A stretch of 42,198 nt of DNA from an uncultured Colwellia sp. (GTDB lineage Bacteria; Pseudomonadota; Gammaproteobacteria; Enterobacterales; Alteromonadaceae). Below, one piece after another: positions 9,095 to 20,800 of this stretch (positions are counted from its first letter, which is position 1; every line of letters begins with the position of its first letter). A program made the translations under genes and the position numbers. Location: contig CAJXPG010000015.1 of assembly GCA_913057925.1 (NCBI GenBank), positions 1-42,198 of the forward strand. The letters are read 5' to 3'. The notes below the pieces were generated by a model. That model was not told where the DNA came from, searched no databases, and was given only the letters and a program-made list of their open reading frames with translations.

Positions 9095-11674
9095 TTAAAA
9101 ATTATACGTTGCTTTAAGGTAGTAAAAGCCACCATTGTAATCAAATGGGCCACTTTCATAATATTTAGCCCCAACGACACCGTATGCCCCACCATTTTTT
9201 TGTAGCTCTTGTGCTTCAGTATCAAGAATGTTGTTGGCACCTGCTGAAAGAGTCCAACTATCATTCACAAAATAGCTCACTTCTGCATCTAACGTAAAAG
9301 AAGAGCCTACCGTTTCTGACCAGCCATAAGAGCTGTCTACATCAGGCTCATCAGCATGCGTTGCAAACCACTCGCCAAAGTAATTAGCACGGACAAACAT
9401 GCTAACATCTTCCCAGTTTTGCGCGAACGTTAATGTGCCACGATGCTCAGGGATCCCTTCTTCTAAACGACGGACTTTAAAGTCTGAAGTAAATTCACCC
9501 GGATCATCCACTTCTGTTGTGTTGTAGTTATAAGCAAGGCTGAGTTTAGAGCTACCGTTCATCAACTCCATATCATAATTCATTACCACATCAACACCTT
9601 GTGTCGAGGTATCAAAATCGTTAGCAAAGAAAGTGACTGAGCCACCCAATAATAATTCTGGACTTGGGTATTTGCCTTGTAAGTTATCAACATTTTCTTG
9701 TGTAATGAATATCTTATCAGTTTGAGCAACACGGTCGGATACTTCAATATTATAGGCATCAACTGTCATGAAGAAATCACCTTGACGGTATACTACCCCC
9801 ATGGCGTAACTTACTGACTCTTCTGGTTCAAGCGCAACACCACCGAGCTCTTGTGATACAGGATGCGTTGGTGGATATGTTGCAGATTGAATCAATTCAC
9901 CGTTGACCAATGATGTTTGCGTATTTACAACATTCGCTTGTCCAACAGTTGGTGCTCTAAAGCCTGTACTGTGTGAAGCACGAAATGAAATGTTATCATT
10001 TAATTCATATTGCGCGGTCAATTTATAGTTTGTGGTATCACCAAAAGAAGAGAAATCTTCGTAACGTATTGCTGCACCAACAAGAAATGCTTCGGTCAAA
10101 TAAGCTTCGACATCAACATACGCGCCAATACTTTGTCTTGAATTGATGCCTTGTGATTCCGGTGAAAAGCCTGCAAAGCCATGTGAACCAACACTAAAAC
10201 CTTGTGAAGCAAGTGGACCTTGCTGCCATGAGGCTTGCTCACCAGAAATAATTTCAAAGCTTTCTTGACGCCACTCTAGGCCTGCTGCAACATTCATTAA
10301 ATCATCTAAGCCAACGTCTAGGCCTTTAGAGAAATCTGCGTTAAAAGATTTTTCTAATTGAATATAAGATCCCGCTTCAAATGAATTATTTGGTTGGTCG
10401 ATATTGAGTGCCCCCATCGAAGGGTTTACCGTATTCGCCAAGGTATAGGTCGATTTATTTCGTCCAACAGAGCCACTGATATCAAAATACACTTCATTGA
10501 AGAATCCACCATTAATATCCCCTCTGGTACCCATAGTTAATGAAGTATCATTAATATCACCGGTAAACTGTGGCGTGTAACCACCCGGGAATAACTCATT
10601 AAACGCCCAACAATTATCATTATTGGCGACATTGGCAATGTAGTCAGGTTGCGTTAACACGTTACCTTGAGTAATTGGAATATTTGGACATGCACCGGCA
10701 TTACCATCCATAGCACCAACGAGTAAGTCACCATTTCCATCTGTAAATACACCACCTCGATCTTGTGGATTACGATAGTAATATCCGCCGGTAGCTGTTC
10801 GGTCAGAATAGTTACCGAACATATAAAATTCTTTATCATTACCTAAATCTAAACCGACATTACCAAAAAGCGTTATATCATCTTCAATTTCAGGGTTTCC
10901 CCATATTTGTGCGGGATTATTAACAGCAGTATTACCGGCATCAATTAACCCTTGTGCATCTGGACGTTGCACTGAGCGACTGGTTGCATCTGCTGTTTTA
11001 TATTGAAAAGACAAATTAGCAAATCCATCATCAGTAAAAGGCAAACCGACATTACCATCAACTACTAATTGTGTGCCGTCTCCTTCATAGTACTCTCCAT
11101 GACGCACAGAGACAGAGCCGCCGTCAGCGTCATCTTTTAATACAAAGTTCATCACACCGGCAATGGCATCAGAGCCATATTGAGCAGCAGCACCATCACG
11201 CAGTACTTCAACCTGTTTTAATGCCACAGATGGGATGACTGAAATATCTGGTCCTTGGGCACCATCGTTAACTCCGCCACCTTGAAAAGCAATTACTGAC
11301 GCTCTGTGTCGTCGTTTACCATTGAGTAATATTAAGGTTGAATCTGAAGACAAGCCTCTTAAGTTAACAGGTCTGATAAAAGATGCGGCATCTGAAATAG
11401 GTTGTTGACGTACGTTAAAGGAAGGGACCGCAGCTTGTAGCATATCGAGCATATCGCTGGAAGCATTTTTTTCTAGTTCACCGCCACCAACAATATCAAT
11501 AGGGACCGGAGAATCGGCAATTGAACGTGGTGAAGAGCGAGTACCAACAACGGCAATTCGTTCAACGTCTTTTTCTTTGGCTTTGGTTTCTGTTTCTTCT
11601 GCAAACGCTGGGGAATGACATAGTGCAGCGCCCACAGCTATAGCAAGCGTGGTTACACGAAAGTTAAGTGACAT
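9095..11674 (-). CDS. TonB-dependent outer-membrane receptor, substrate unknown
   Basis: 859-aa outer-membrane transporter that would import a scarce ligand (siderophore, vitamin, sugar or peptide) using TonB energy. A signal peptide (about 1-25, ending SPAFA) is followed by a TonB-box-like segment VERIAVVGTR. The plug domain, about 45-180, has PVPIDIVGG, RGLSSDSTLILLNGKRR, QVEVLRDGAAAQYGSDAIAGVMNFVLK. The rest is a 22-strand barrel pattern with periodic aromatic residues, and the C-terminus YYLKATYNF ends in the Phe of an outer-membrane assembly signal. The chain is complete. It lies between ald and trxB where E. coli has no gene, with no TonB/ExbBD or enzyme genes beside it that would tell the substrate. 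A 20-bp dyad (11731-11750) lies 57 bases before the start codon and may be an operator. Confidence 0.92.
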   Translation of the reverse strand: MSLNFRVTTLAIAVGAALCHSPAFAEETETKAKEKDVERIAVVGTRSSPRSIADSPVPIDIVGGGELEKNASSDMLDMLQAAVPSFNVRQQPISDAASFIRPVNLRGLSSDSTLILLNGKRRHRASVIAFQGGGVNDGAQGPDISVIPSVALKQVEVLRDGAAAQYGSDAIAGVMNFVLKDDADGGSVSVRHGEYYEGDGTQLVVDGNVGLPFTDDGFANLSFQYKTADATSRSVQRPDAQGLIDAGNTAVNNPAQIWGNPEIEDDITLFGNVGLDLGNDKEFYMFGNYSDRTATGGYYYRNPQDRGGVFTDGNGDLLVGAMDGNAGACPNIPITQGNVLTQPDYIANVANNDNCWAFNELFPGGYTPQFTGDINDTSLTMGTRGDINGGFFNEVYFDISGSVGRNKSTYTLANTVNPSMGALNIDQPNNSFEAGSYIQLEKSFNADFSKGLDVGLDDLMNVAAGLEWRQESFEIISGEQASWQQGPLASQGFSVGSHGFAGFSPESQGINSRQSIGAYVDVEAYLTEAFLVGAAIRYEDFSSFGDTTNYKLTAQYELNDNISFRASHSTGFRAPTVGQANVVNTQTSLVNGELIQSATYPPTHPVSQELGGVALEPEESVSYAMGVVYRQGDFFMTVDAYNIEVSDRVAQTDKIFITQENVDNLQGKYPSPELLLGGSVTFFANDFDTSTQGVDVVMNYDMELMNGSSKLSLAYNYNTTEVDDPGEFTSDFKVRRLEEGIPEHRGTLTFAQNWEDVSMFVRANYFGEWFATHADEPDVDSSYGWSETVGSSFTLDAEVSYFVNDSWTLSAGANNILDTEAQELQKNGGAYGVVGAKYYESGPFDYNGGFYYLKATYNF

Positions 11675-11730
11675 AGTGAATCCTTTGTGAATTTTATTAT
11701 AATAATTTTTATATGTTTTTGTTATTATTT

Positions 11731-11750
11731 GCTAATTATTTAGAATTAGC
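11731..11750. promoter_or_regulatory. Inverted repeat upstream of the TonB receptor gene
   Basis: GCTAATT and AATTAGC, each 7 bases, are separated by 6 bases (ATTTAG). This is the size and symmetry of a dimeric repressor operator, 57-76 bases before the receptor ATG. It does not match the Fur consensus. The regulator is unknown. Confidence 0.4.
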
Positions 11751-11850
11751 AGTATTAACCAATAGTCGAAATTTTAGCTTATATCAACAAATTTTCGAAT
11801 AAAACTGAAAATAAAAGCTTAACTGTATAAAGATTGAACTAATCCAAAGA

Positions 11851-11880
11851 TTTACCTACTACAGACAACTAGTAGGTAAA
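11851..11880. other. Perfect 11-bp hairpin in the trxB upstream region
   Basis: TTTACCTACTA (11851-11861) and TAGTAGGTAAA (11870-11880) enclose the loop CAGACAAC. No T-run follows on the plus strand, so it is not itself a terminator; it would be the 5' stem-loop of an RNA ending at the terminator near 11965. Confidence 0.6.
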
Positions 11881-11925
11881 AACATCGTGCCAAGCCAAAA
11901 GTAACATTTGCGTTGTCGGCAATAG

Positions 11926-11965
11926 CGCACTTTTGCTTACAGTTAGCCAAAAGTGCGTTTTTTTT
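11926..11965 (+). terminator. Terminator with no gene before it (attenuator or small-RNA end)
   Basis: CGCACTTTTG (11926-11935) pairs perfectly with CAAAAGTGCG (11948-11957), followed by eight T. The nearest upstream gene is on the other strand, so this must end a transcript that starts inside the gap. The arm ACTTTTGCTT can instead pair with AAGCCAAAAGT at 11892-11902, giving a competing helix of the antiterminator type. Confidence 0.75.
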
Positions 11966-11990
11966 ATTTTGCTTTTTATGTAACTTATAA

Positions 11991-13055
<1,065 letters not shown>

Positions 13056-13124
13056 TTGTTGCTGACTGTTGATAAAACAACGCAATCACAATAATTATTA
13101 GTGTCACCTTGCTCAATGTATTTT

Positions 13125-13166
13125 AATAAACCACTTAGGCTTTAGCAGTTTAAGTGGTTTATTTTT
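13125..13166 (+). terminator. Rho-independent terminator after trxB
   Basis: AATAAACCACTTA (13125-13137) pairs with TAAGTGGTTTATT (13151-13163), a 13-bp stem with a 13-base loop and a T-run at its end, 70 bases beyond the trxB stop codon. Confidence 0.82.
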
Positions 13167-13247
13167 ATCGCCCGTACAATTTACCTTTCGAACAGATACC
13201 CGTTATTTACCGGGATGTAATTAGCCAACAGAAAAATTGCCAATAAA

Positions 13248-13982
13248 ATGAGCCAAATACTTTATCAACTTGATGACAATAGCTTAGATTTCCCGCCGAT
13301 AAGCGCTGCGCTGACAGAGCCTAATGGTTTATTAGCTTTGGGCGGCGATTTATCGACACAACGATTACTGAGCGCCTATGCTAATGGCATATTCCCTTGG
13401 TACAGTGAAGGTGATCCGTTAATGTGGTGGTCGCCAAACCCAAGAGCCATCATCAATATTGAACAATTACGCATTAATCGAACATTGGCAAAAGCCATTC
13501 GTAAAGCGCCCTACACCATCACTTTAAACCAAGCATTTACCGAGGTGATTCAACTTTGCGCCGATGCACCTTTTCGTGATGATGAAACGTGGATCCTTGA
13601 TGAAATGCAATCAGCTTATATCGATTTACACCAACAAGGTCACGCTCACTCTATCGAAGTATGGCAAGAGAACGATGATGATATACAGTCAAGACAACTC
13701 GTGGGCGGTTTATACGGCGTTGCTGTCAATGGTTTCTTCTCCGGTGAGTCGATGTTCTATAAAAAGCCAAACGCTTCAAAGTTTGCTTTAGTGGCCTTAA
13801 GCCGTTTACTTAAAGAGATAGAAATTAGTTTTATTGATTGCCAGTTACTTAACCCATTTTTAGCCGATATGGGTGCCATTGAAGTGAGTCGAGATATTTT
13901 TCTACAAAAGCAACAAAATGCTATAACTAAAGTAGTACCAACAAACTTTTGGCAAGCAAGAGAACTCTTATTATCAAATTAA
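13248..13982 (+). CDS. aat: Leucyl/phenylalanyl-tRNA--protein transferase
   Basis: Transfers Leu or Phe from aminoacyl-tRNA to the N-terminal Arg or Lys of proteins, making N-degrons read by ClpS/ClpAP. 244 aa, usual length. Family signatures: [22 protein letters not shown] (about 15-36), [64 protein letters not shown] and [21 protein letters not shown]. The acetyltransferase-like fold is complete. The ATG at 13248 gives the expected start, though the ribosome binding site is weak. ate follows after 19 bases, so the two N-end-rule transferases form an operon; infA follows as in E. coli. Confidence 0.96.
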   Translation: MSQILYQLDDNSLDFPPISAALTEPNGLLALGGDLSTQRLLSAYANGIFPWYSEGDPLMWWSPNPRAIINIEQLRINRTLAKAIRKAPYTITLNQAFTEVIQLCADAPFRDDETWILDEMQSAYIDLHQQGHAHSIEVWQENDDDIQSRQLVGGLYGVAVNGFFSGESMFYKKPNASKFALVALSRLLKEIEISFIDCQLLNPFLADMGAIEVSRDIFLQKQQNAITKVVPTNFWQARELLLSN

Positions 13983-14001
13983 CATTGATGAATCGTATTT
14001 C

Positions 14002-14736
14002 ATGAACAAAACCTCATATCAACTCGGGATTTCCAAGCAATTCCCTTGTAATTACTTACCTAATAAGCAAGAACAATTATTGATAGCAGTAGATGAACGC
14101 CTGCACAATAGCGAAAGCTATGCTTGGTTGATGACGCAAGGTTTCAGACGTAGTGGCGACCAGAGTTACCGTCCGCACTGCCCTAGTTGCAATGCCTGCC
14201 AATCTATTCGAGTGATAACCGAGCAATTCAAGTTATCTAAAAGTCAAAAACGCGCGAAAAAGCGTAATAATCACTTAATCATCAAACAATCATCTCATTT
14301 AAAAGACAGTTATTACCCGCTATTTGAATCATATATTAATACCTTGCACCAAGACGGCAGTATGTACCCGGCAACATTTAAACAATTTGAAAGCTTTCTT
14401 AGCTGTAACCTGACCAAGCAGCTCTTTATTGAGACCTGGTTACCCGCTGATGAAGAAAATGATGAACAGTTACTTTGTGTCGCCGTTACCGACGTTTTAT
14501 CTAATGCGCTTTCTGCGGTTTATACTTTTTACCATCCTGATTTTAAAGCCCATGGTTTAGGCGTTTTCTCAATACTCACGCAAATTAACCTTTGCCAACA
14601 GCTAAACTTACCTTATTTATATTTGGGTTATCAAATAGATGATTGTCAAAAGATGAATTATAAGAATAGGTATTTCCCCTATGAACGCTATATTGACGGT
14701 CAATGGCAATTAAATACCAAAGCAAATAAGATATAG
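14002..14736 (+). CDS. bpt: Aspartate/glutamate leucyltransferase (Ate/Bpt)
   Basis: Bacterial arginyl-transferase homologue that moves Leu from leucyl-tRNA onto proteins starting with Asp or Glu, the second N-degron branch, absent from E. coli. 244 aa. Family marks are the conserved N-terminal Cys region [13 protein letters not shown] (about 14-26), [25 protein letters not shown] with three Cys (about 48-72), the basic stretch [12 protein letters not shown], and the C-terminal [40 protein letters not shown], given here only as landmarks between about 190 and 230. It follows aat by 19 bases on the same strand; the pair is common in marine gammaproteobacteria. Confidence 0.93.
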   Translation: MNKTSYQLGISKQFPCNYLPNKQEQLLIAVDERLHNSESYAWLMTQGFRRSGDQSYRPHCPSCNACQSIRVITEQFKLSKSQKRAKKRNNHLIIKQSSHLKDSYYPLFESYINTLHQDGSMYPATFKQFESFLSCNLTKQLFIETWLPADEENDEQLLCVAVTDVLSNALSAVYTFYHPDFKAHGLGVFSILTQINLCQQLNLPYLYLGYQIDDCQKMNYKNRYFPYERYIDGQWQLNTKANKI

Positions 14737-14880
14737 CGGCTTAATTGCCAAATAAATAGCCACAAGCCTTTACATTGGCCTAGCAATTAGGCATCATTCG
14801 CGCAGCTTTTTTTATCTGTCAGAAAAGCTCACCAAGTTATGGTGTGATTCTGGCTTATTTGCACAACATTAGAGGTTTAG

Positions 14881-15105
<225 letters not shown>

Positions 15106-15111
15106 GCCTAT

Positions 15112-15130
15112 AAATAACGTATCGTTATTT
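15112..15130 (+). other. Hairpin directly after infA
   Basis: AAATAACG, loop TAT, CGTTATTT: a perfect 8-bp stem starting seven bases after the infA stop codon, ahead of the main terminator. It may protect the mRNA 3' end or be an auxiliary terminator. Confidence 0.55.
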
Positions 15131-15140
15131 AACATAATTA

Positions 15141-15176
15141 AAAAAACCAGCACTCTGTTAAGACTGCTGGTTTTTT
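15141..15176. terminator. Bidirectional terminator between infA and the DUF3087 gene
   Basis: AAAAAACCAGCA (15141-15152) and TGCTGGTTTTTT (15165-15176) form a 12-bp stem with a 12-base loop. The A/T flanks allow termination of infA on the plus strand and of the convergent gene on the minus strand. Confidence 0.9.
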
Positions 15177-15213
15177 ATTGTCTGTTAATTGATGAATCAA
15201 TCATTTAACAAGA

Positions 15214-15780
15214 TTAATCACTACCATATGAGGTGATAAGACTTTTTTCAAATTGCGCTGCGCTGATATCAAGTCCGCGCTCCGTGATAGTGTCTTTTAC
15301 TTGTTGCAGCTGTTTTTCAATGCTTGATAAAGTGATGGTGTTATCGTCTAACTGGTACACTTGAATTTGACTTTGGTAATAAAAAGCTAAAATTATCAAT
15401 GCTTTTTCTTCACCTGCCTTCCCTGCTGCTTTAATTTTTGTCAGTTTACGATAAATCAGGTTCTGTAATTGTTTAATTTGCCAAACATAATAAATCTCTT
15501 TAAAAAATTCATGGTTTTTAACGCTATGTAAAATCGCGGCGTTTGCTAATAAAGCTAACACTACGCCGAGAAAGTTATATTTAAAATTTGTTTCTTGCTC
15601 ACCTGTTACCGTATCAACGGCAGATTGTGCTAACTGCGCGCTGTCACCAACGGTTGAAAACAAGCTAATAAGCACGGTACCAAAGAGTAATGAGAAAATG
15701 AGTAGCGAACTAATAAAACCAATAATCACAATGTTTAAATGTTTTCTATAACGGCTTTTGTCTATATCAATGAGTTGCAT
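15214..15780 (-). CDS. Two-helix membrane protein, DUF3087-like
   Basis: 188-aa inner-membrane protein of unknown function. The N-terminus QLIDIDKSRYRKHLN followed by a long hydrophobic helix (about 17-42) and a second helix (about 70-90), then a soluble charged C-terminal half, fits the gammaproteobacterial DUF3087 family as I remember it; I could not run a search. The C-terminal half has many Lys/Gln (KQLQNLIYRKLTKIKAAGKAGEEKALIIL) and probably faces the cytoplasm. It converges with infA across a shared terminator and lies 111 bases beyond recD on the same strand, so it might be the last gene of the recCBD transcript, but no functional link is evident. Confidence 0.7.
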   Translation of the reverse strand: MQLIDIDKSRYRKHLNIVIIGFISSLLIFSLLFGTVLISLFSTVGDSAQLAQSAVDTVTGEQETNFKYNFLGVVLALLANAAILHSVKNHEFFKEIYYVWQIKQLQNLIYRKLTKIKAAGKAGEEKALIILAFYYQSQIQVYQLDDNTITLSSIEKQLQQVKDTITERGLDISAAQFEKSLITSYGSD

Positions 15781-15891
15781 GTGCTAATGAAGATCCTTGA
15801 AAAATGAAGTAATATTTGAGTACTAATTGAGTAATAATCTGCTAATAGTTAATACGGCAGCGATAAGCAGCGCAATAAGTGCAGCATGTTA

Positions 15892-17889
15892 TCATTTTTC
15901 ATCGCCGCAGTGTAAATTCAAACCCGAATGTCGAAGGACTTGTGCGCGAACCCCTTGTTGCCATATTTGTTGGTTACACGCTATGGTTAATTGTTTTTTC
16001 GCCCGGGTGATCCCCGTATACAGTAGCTCTCTAGATAATAACTTACTGGCGGTTTGCTTACTTTCTTTGACTTGTTCAGTGGATGAAATAACCATAGCGA
16101 CATGAGCAAATTCACTGCCCTGTGTTTTATGGATTGTCATCGCATATACACTTTCAAAGTGAGGTAATCGAGAAGGTAGAATTTGCTTAATGCGCGTGTT
16201 GACTGCTCCGTGAGCATCGGTCTCAGTTGTTTCAAAACAGGCCATTAAATGTGGCTGACCGTCTTGATCGATAACTTGCCAAATAATACCAATATCACCA
16301 TTGTATAGCCCTAATCGGTAGTCATTTTCATTGATCATAATCGGTTGTCCATGATAAAGCCCTTGCTGACCTTGCTGATACAAACCTTGATTCTTACCCA
16401 AATAACTTTTAATCAGCTCATTAAGATGCTCAACGCCGAAATCCCCCTGTCTTGTCGCACATAACACCCGAAATTTGCCTAATAATGCAAAAGCATCGTT
16501 TATATCATCACAGAGCGCTATGGGTTGGTAATATTGTTTAACCAATGGTTTTAACCAACGCGCTATTTCTCCCTCAGCCAAGGACAGTTGCGCAGAGCCA
16601 TGAGTTTTTGTATCCTGCAACAATTGCCAGCTATTAGCAGCATCTCCTTTGATGACACTATGCGCTATTAAGCCAATACCGCCTTTGCCGTCAAACCTTC
16701 TTGATTTAAGTAAAAAGGTCAAATAATCAAAATTTTCTTGCACCTTGTCTACCCTAGCTTGTTGCTGCAACGCTGCTATAGCATCATTTTGTTGGCTATT
16801 TAGCTGACAAACATTTGCTAAATAATTTTTATTGCTCTCACTAAAACCACCATGGGGCCTAGGTGCAATATCCGCTAATACGCTACCGGCAGCAACAGAA
16901 GGTAATTGATCAGCGTCGCCAAGTAAGATCACCTTGGCATTATCTTTTAAGGCACGAAATACACGGGTCATCAAGGGTAAATCAACCATGGAAACTTCAT
17001 CAATAAGTACCACGTCATAAGCTAGCTTGTTTTGTTGATCATGCCTGAAGTTTGGAGAGTTACTTATCACGCCAAGTAAACGGTGTATTGTTTGTGCTTG
17101 GGTTGGAATTTCATTGAGTATTTCGCTGGCTATTAAGTCTTTAAACCCGTCGACCGCATTCACTATCGACTCAGATAATCGCTGTGCTGCTTTTCCCGTG
17201 GGGGCTACTAAGGCAATCGTTAATGGTGATGAATGTGTACTTTTCTTATCAAGCATCACTAATGCTGCCAAAAGCTTAGTAACCGTGTAAGTTTTACCCG
17301 TACCAGGGCCGCCAGCGATAACACTAAAATTTTTGTTTATCGCATTGGCAACAGCAATTTTTTGCCAGTCTACTTCGTTGTCTGCTTCTTGTGGGTTAGC
17401 AGGAAATAAGCGCTCAACACACGCACTAATTTCGTTGTCGGCAAACTTTGATGTTTGCGCGAGTCTCATGGTAATTGCTTGTTGTAAATCACTTTCAAAC
17501 TGAAAATAGCGTCGTAAATATAAACGAGTGTCTGTAACAACCAATAACTGATTATCGGCCTCATTGATAGCTAAGCTCGCTAACATTTGTTGTAATTGCG
17601 ACAAGTTTGGGAATAAATATCCTGGCTTTTCGACGTTCAGACTATTATTGCTAAAGTCCTTTGTTGATGTTTTTCCCCAAGACTGTTCAGCTATTTGGTT
17701 TAACGCCAAGCAACTATGACCTGCACGTAAACTGACACTGAGCGCTAAAAACAGATGGAATAATGTTTGTTGATGCGCTGATTTTGGCAATGCATCATGC
17801 ATTTCTTTAGCAAAAAAGTAATCGATTGCGATAACACCATCAACAATCTCAGTAAGTTGTTTAAAACCACTATATGGATGTTCAGACAT
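15892..17889 (-). CDS. recD: Exodeoxyribonuclease V subunit alpha (RecD)
   Basis: Fast 5'-3' helicase of the RecBCD complex, which processes double-strand ends. Superfamily 1B motifs: Walker A AGGPGTGKTYTVTKLL (about 188-203), the DEXX-type IDEVSMVDLPLM, LLGDADQLPSVAAGSVLADI, and near the C-terminus MTIHKTQGSEFAHVAMVIS and LLYTGITRAKKQLTIA. The open frame extends to a TTG at 17907, but the ATG at 17889 has AAGGAG nine bases upstream and overlaps the recB stop codon (ATGTCTGA), the usual coupled start, giving 665 aa. It is the last gene of recC-recB-recD. RecD controls both nuclease activity and the response to Chi. Confidence 0.96.
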   Translation of the reverse strand: MSEHPYSGFKQLTEIVDGVIAIDYFFAKEMHDALPKSAHQQTLFHLFLALSVSLRAGHSCLALNQIAEQSWGKTSTKDFSNNSLNVEKPGYLFPNLSQLQQMLASLAINEADNQLLVVTDTRLYLRRYFQFESDLQQAITMRLAQTSKFADNEISACVERLFPANPQEADNEVDWQKIAVANAINKNFSVIAGGPGTGKTYTVTKLLAALVMLDKKSTHSSPLTIALVAPTGKAAQRLSESIVNAVDGFKDLIASEILNEIPTQAQTIHRLLGVISNSPNFRHDQQNKLAYDVVLIDEVSMVDLPLMTRVFRALKDNAKVILLGDADQLPSVAAGSVLADIAPRPHGGFSESNKNYLANVCQLNSQQNDAIAALQQQARVDKVQENFDYLTFLLKSRRFDGKGGIGLIAHSVIKGDAANSWQLLQDTKTHGSAQLSLAEGEIARWLKPLVKQYYQPIALCDDINDAFALLGKFRVLCATRQGDFGVEHLNELIKSYLGKNQGLYQQGQQGLYHGQPIMINENDYRLGLYNGDIGIIWQVIDQDGQPHLMACFETTETDAHGAVNTRIKQILPSRLPHFESVYAMTIHKTQGSEFAHVAMVISSTEQVKESKQTASKLLSRELLYTGITRAKKQLTIACNQQIWQQGVRAQVLRHSGLNLHCGDEK

Positions 17890-20800
17890 GCGACTGCTCT
17901 CCTTCAAATAACTTGTTTTTATTGCTGTCTGGAGAAAACACGGCTTCTAAAGCGTTCAGCTCTTGTGCTGTGATGTTACTAAAATATACGCCTGCACCTT
18001 GATGCGCATTGTCATTGGTCATGCCACGTAAATACAGATAATAAACGCCACCAAAGTGCTGCTCGACATCATAATCGCCAAGTGTCTGTTTTAAATAACG
18101 GTGCAGTGCCAGTGAATATATAAGATATTGCAAATCATAGTAATTTTTCTGAACATTGTGATGTAATGCGCTATGTTGATAATCATCAAAGTGGTCACCT
18201 AAATGACTTGATTTATAATCACTCAGGTAATATTTCCCTTGGTATTCAAAGATTAAATCGATAAAACCATGCATCATACCCGAGAGTTTTTTATAATCCG
18301 GTAAGTGAACTGGCAAAATATCTGAGCTGTTACTGACCCTATTTCGGTGATCGGTTAGCAATTTAGCCAAAGCCTTAGTGCCCTCACCTTGCATCGGAAA
18401 GTAAAACTCGCTCTCGCGTAAGGTACGCTCAACAGGTATCTGTGCAAGACTGCCGCCTTGGTGCTCGGTTGTCGCTTCGATAAACGGTGCATCTAGTGCT
18501 TGTTGTAGCCAAGTAATAAGATCTTCTTCAACAAATTCTGTTTGGGTTGTCGCATTTAAGTCACCAAATTTAAGTAATGGTGTTTGCAAACTCTCCTGCC
18601 AGTGAGGCTGTGTAAAATCGGTGTGTTCAAATATATCATGTAATAAATTACCGGTATGAGCACCCTTGGCTAACTGAAAACGTATTTGATCACTCGCTGC
18701 CGGCGCTGCTATTGATAAGCTTTGGCTTTCAAGATCTCTATCAGGGTTTGATATCCCTGCATGTCTAATATTACGACTTAACGCCGAAAACGAACTTAAC
18801 CACCAGTTTCTCTCAATATTGCCATTAAATTTACTGGCTTTTAGCTCACTTGCTAACGTGCTAAGAGGCTGAGTAATGTTTAATGATGGGTTATTGATGT
18901 TTGCCACCTCGATAGCTGTCGCTAAACAAACTTGCGTTATACCGATGGCTTCTTCTGCTGAACTTTTCAATAATTGTAACGCCTCGACCAGACTAGCTTG
19001 CTCGGCAAGTTTTAAGGTTTTTCCCAGAGGCGATAGATGGTAATTTTCAAAATCACAACTTAATAGGTAGCAGCGACGCTCTGCCCGAGTTACCGCAACA
19101 TAAAGTAATCGAATACTTTCTGCATACGCTTCATTACTCATCGCTTGTTTAGCTTCTTTTGAGCCGTCTAAACTCAAACATAAGTTACCTTGTTGATCAT
19201 GGTATTCAAGATAACTCACCGATTTGGTGCCAAATTTAAGCGGGTCTTTGTGGCGTGTGGCAAAAGGGATAAAGACATAAGGGTATTCTAAGCCCTTTGA
19301 GCCATGTTGAGTGATCAAACGAATCAGATCGCCATCGCTTTCAAGGCGCAACTCGGCTTCGACATCATTGGTTTCAAGATGACATTGTTGTTCAAACCAA
19401 TGCAACAACTCTTGTCCCTGACTTAAGCGAACACTGGCCGATTGCAATATTTCAAACAGGTGTAAAATATTGGTTATACAGCGATCTTTATTTAACCTAG
19501 GTACATTAAAGTGTTGATGCATTAAATTGATTGCCATGGTAATAAAACCTTGGCGCTGCCATTGTGCTCGATAATCAACAAAAGCAAATTTTAAAGATTG
19601 ATACGCTATCTCATCTTGCTGCAATTGGTATAACTTACTGGCATCAAAACCTAACAAGCCACAAGAGATTGCCGCAATGAAAAGTCGTTCATTTTCAGGC
19701 AACAGTACCCCTTTTAATAAAGCTAATAACTGTTTGGCTTGTACTGAATGAAATAAGTTTGCCCGATCAGATAAAAATACACTATCTAAACCTGCCAGCT
19801 CCAATGCTTGTTTTACATCACGCGCTTCAGCGCCGTCCCTGACAAGAATTGCAATATCTTTTGGCTTAACCGCATTGTGCTTATCATCAAGTGATAACAG
19901 ACGGACTATTTCGTTTGCACACCAATTCGCCAGCTGTGGTCTTGTGCCTTGGTTAACTTTTTCTCCTTCTGCATTACTGTCACTAAAATGGATAAATTGC
20001 AGTGCTTTGTCCGCATCAGTAATACTTGAAGCGGTTATTGCTTGCCCTTTGGTTGATTTTCCGGCAAATACCGGTAAATAAGGAATACCAAAGCCAAAAA
20101 CACTTTCTTGCGTGCTTAAGCTATTAACTTGCGCTTCACGGTGATCTTTATGGGTAAAGAGTTTATTGTAGCCAGCTATCATTTCAGCGGTAGAGCGCCA
20201 ATTAGTATCCATTAACCAATGGTAATCACAACCACTGCGAGCATTTAAATAGGCAAAAATATCACCGCCTCTAAAGCCATAAATCGCTTGTTTAGGATCG
20301 CCAATTAAAAACAGTCCCGCATCGACTTGTTTAGCTTTTTCGCCGTAATAGATAGCTTGTAAAATACCAAACTGCTTTGGGTCGGTATCTTGAAATTCAT
20401 CGATTAACGCAACGGGGTATTGAGTAAGGAGTTGATTAGCCAATAAGTGGGAATTTTCACCCTGTAAACAATCCGCTAAGGTATTAATGAGATCGTCAAA
20501 ATCAAGTAAATTAAGCGCCTTTTTTTGCTCAATAACTTTTTGTCTAATAGTATAAACACCCGATTTAACAATAGCGTACGCTTTAGCTTTGTTAATGTTG
20601 TTGGCTAATTTTTTTACTTGTTCTTTCACCGTTTTTACTGGCGCAAAAACCTCAAGTAACTCAGCTTTGTAGCTTGACCGCGCATAACGTTTACCATCAA
20701 TAAAGGCGTCAGGCATTTTATGTTTACCTTCCCCTACGTCTAGCAATGAAAACTCTGCATTGATGATGCTTTCAAGCCAAGTCATTAATTGTGCTAATTC

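Noticed and set aside
11713-11802. 29-codon open frame on the plus strand in the gap before trxB (MFLLLFANYLELAVL...)
   Set aside because: No ribosome binding site, low-complexity AT-rich codons, and it overlaps the dyad near the receptor promoter. No support as a gene or leader peptide.
14790-14810. GCCTA/TAGGC hairpin between ate and infA as a terminator
   Set aside because: Only 5 bp and no T-run after it; not enough to call.
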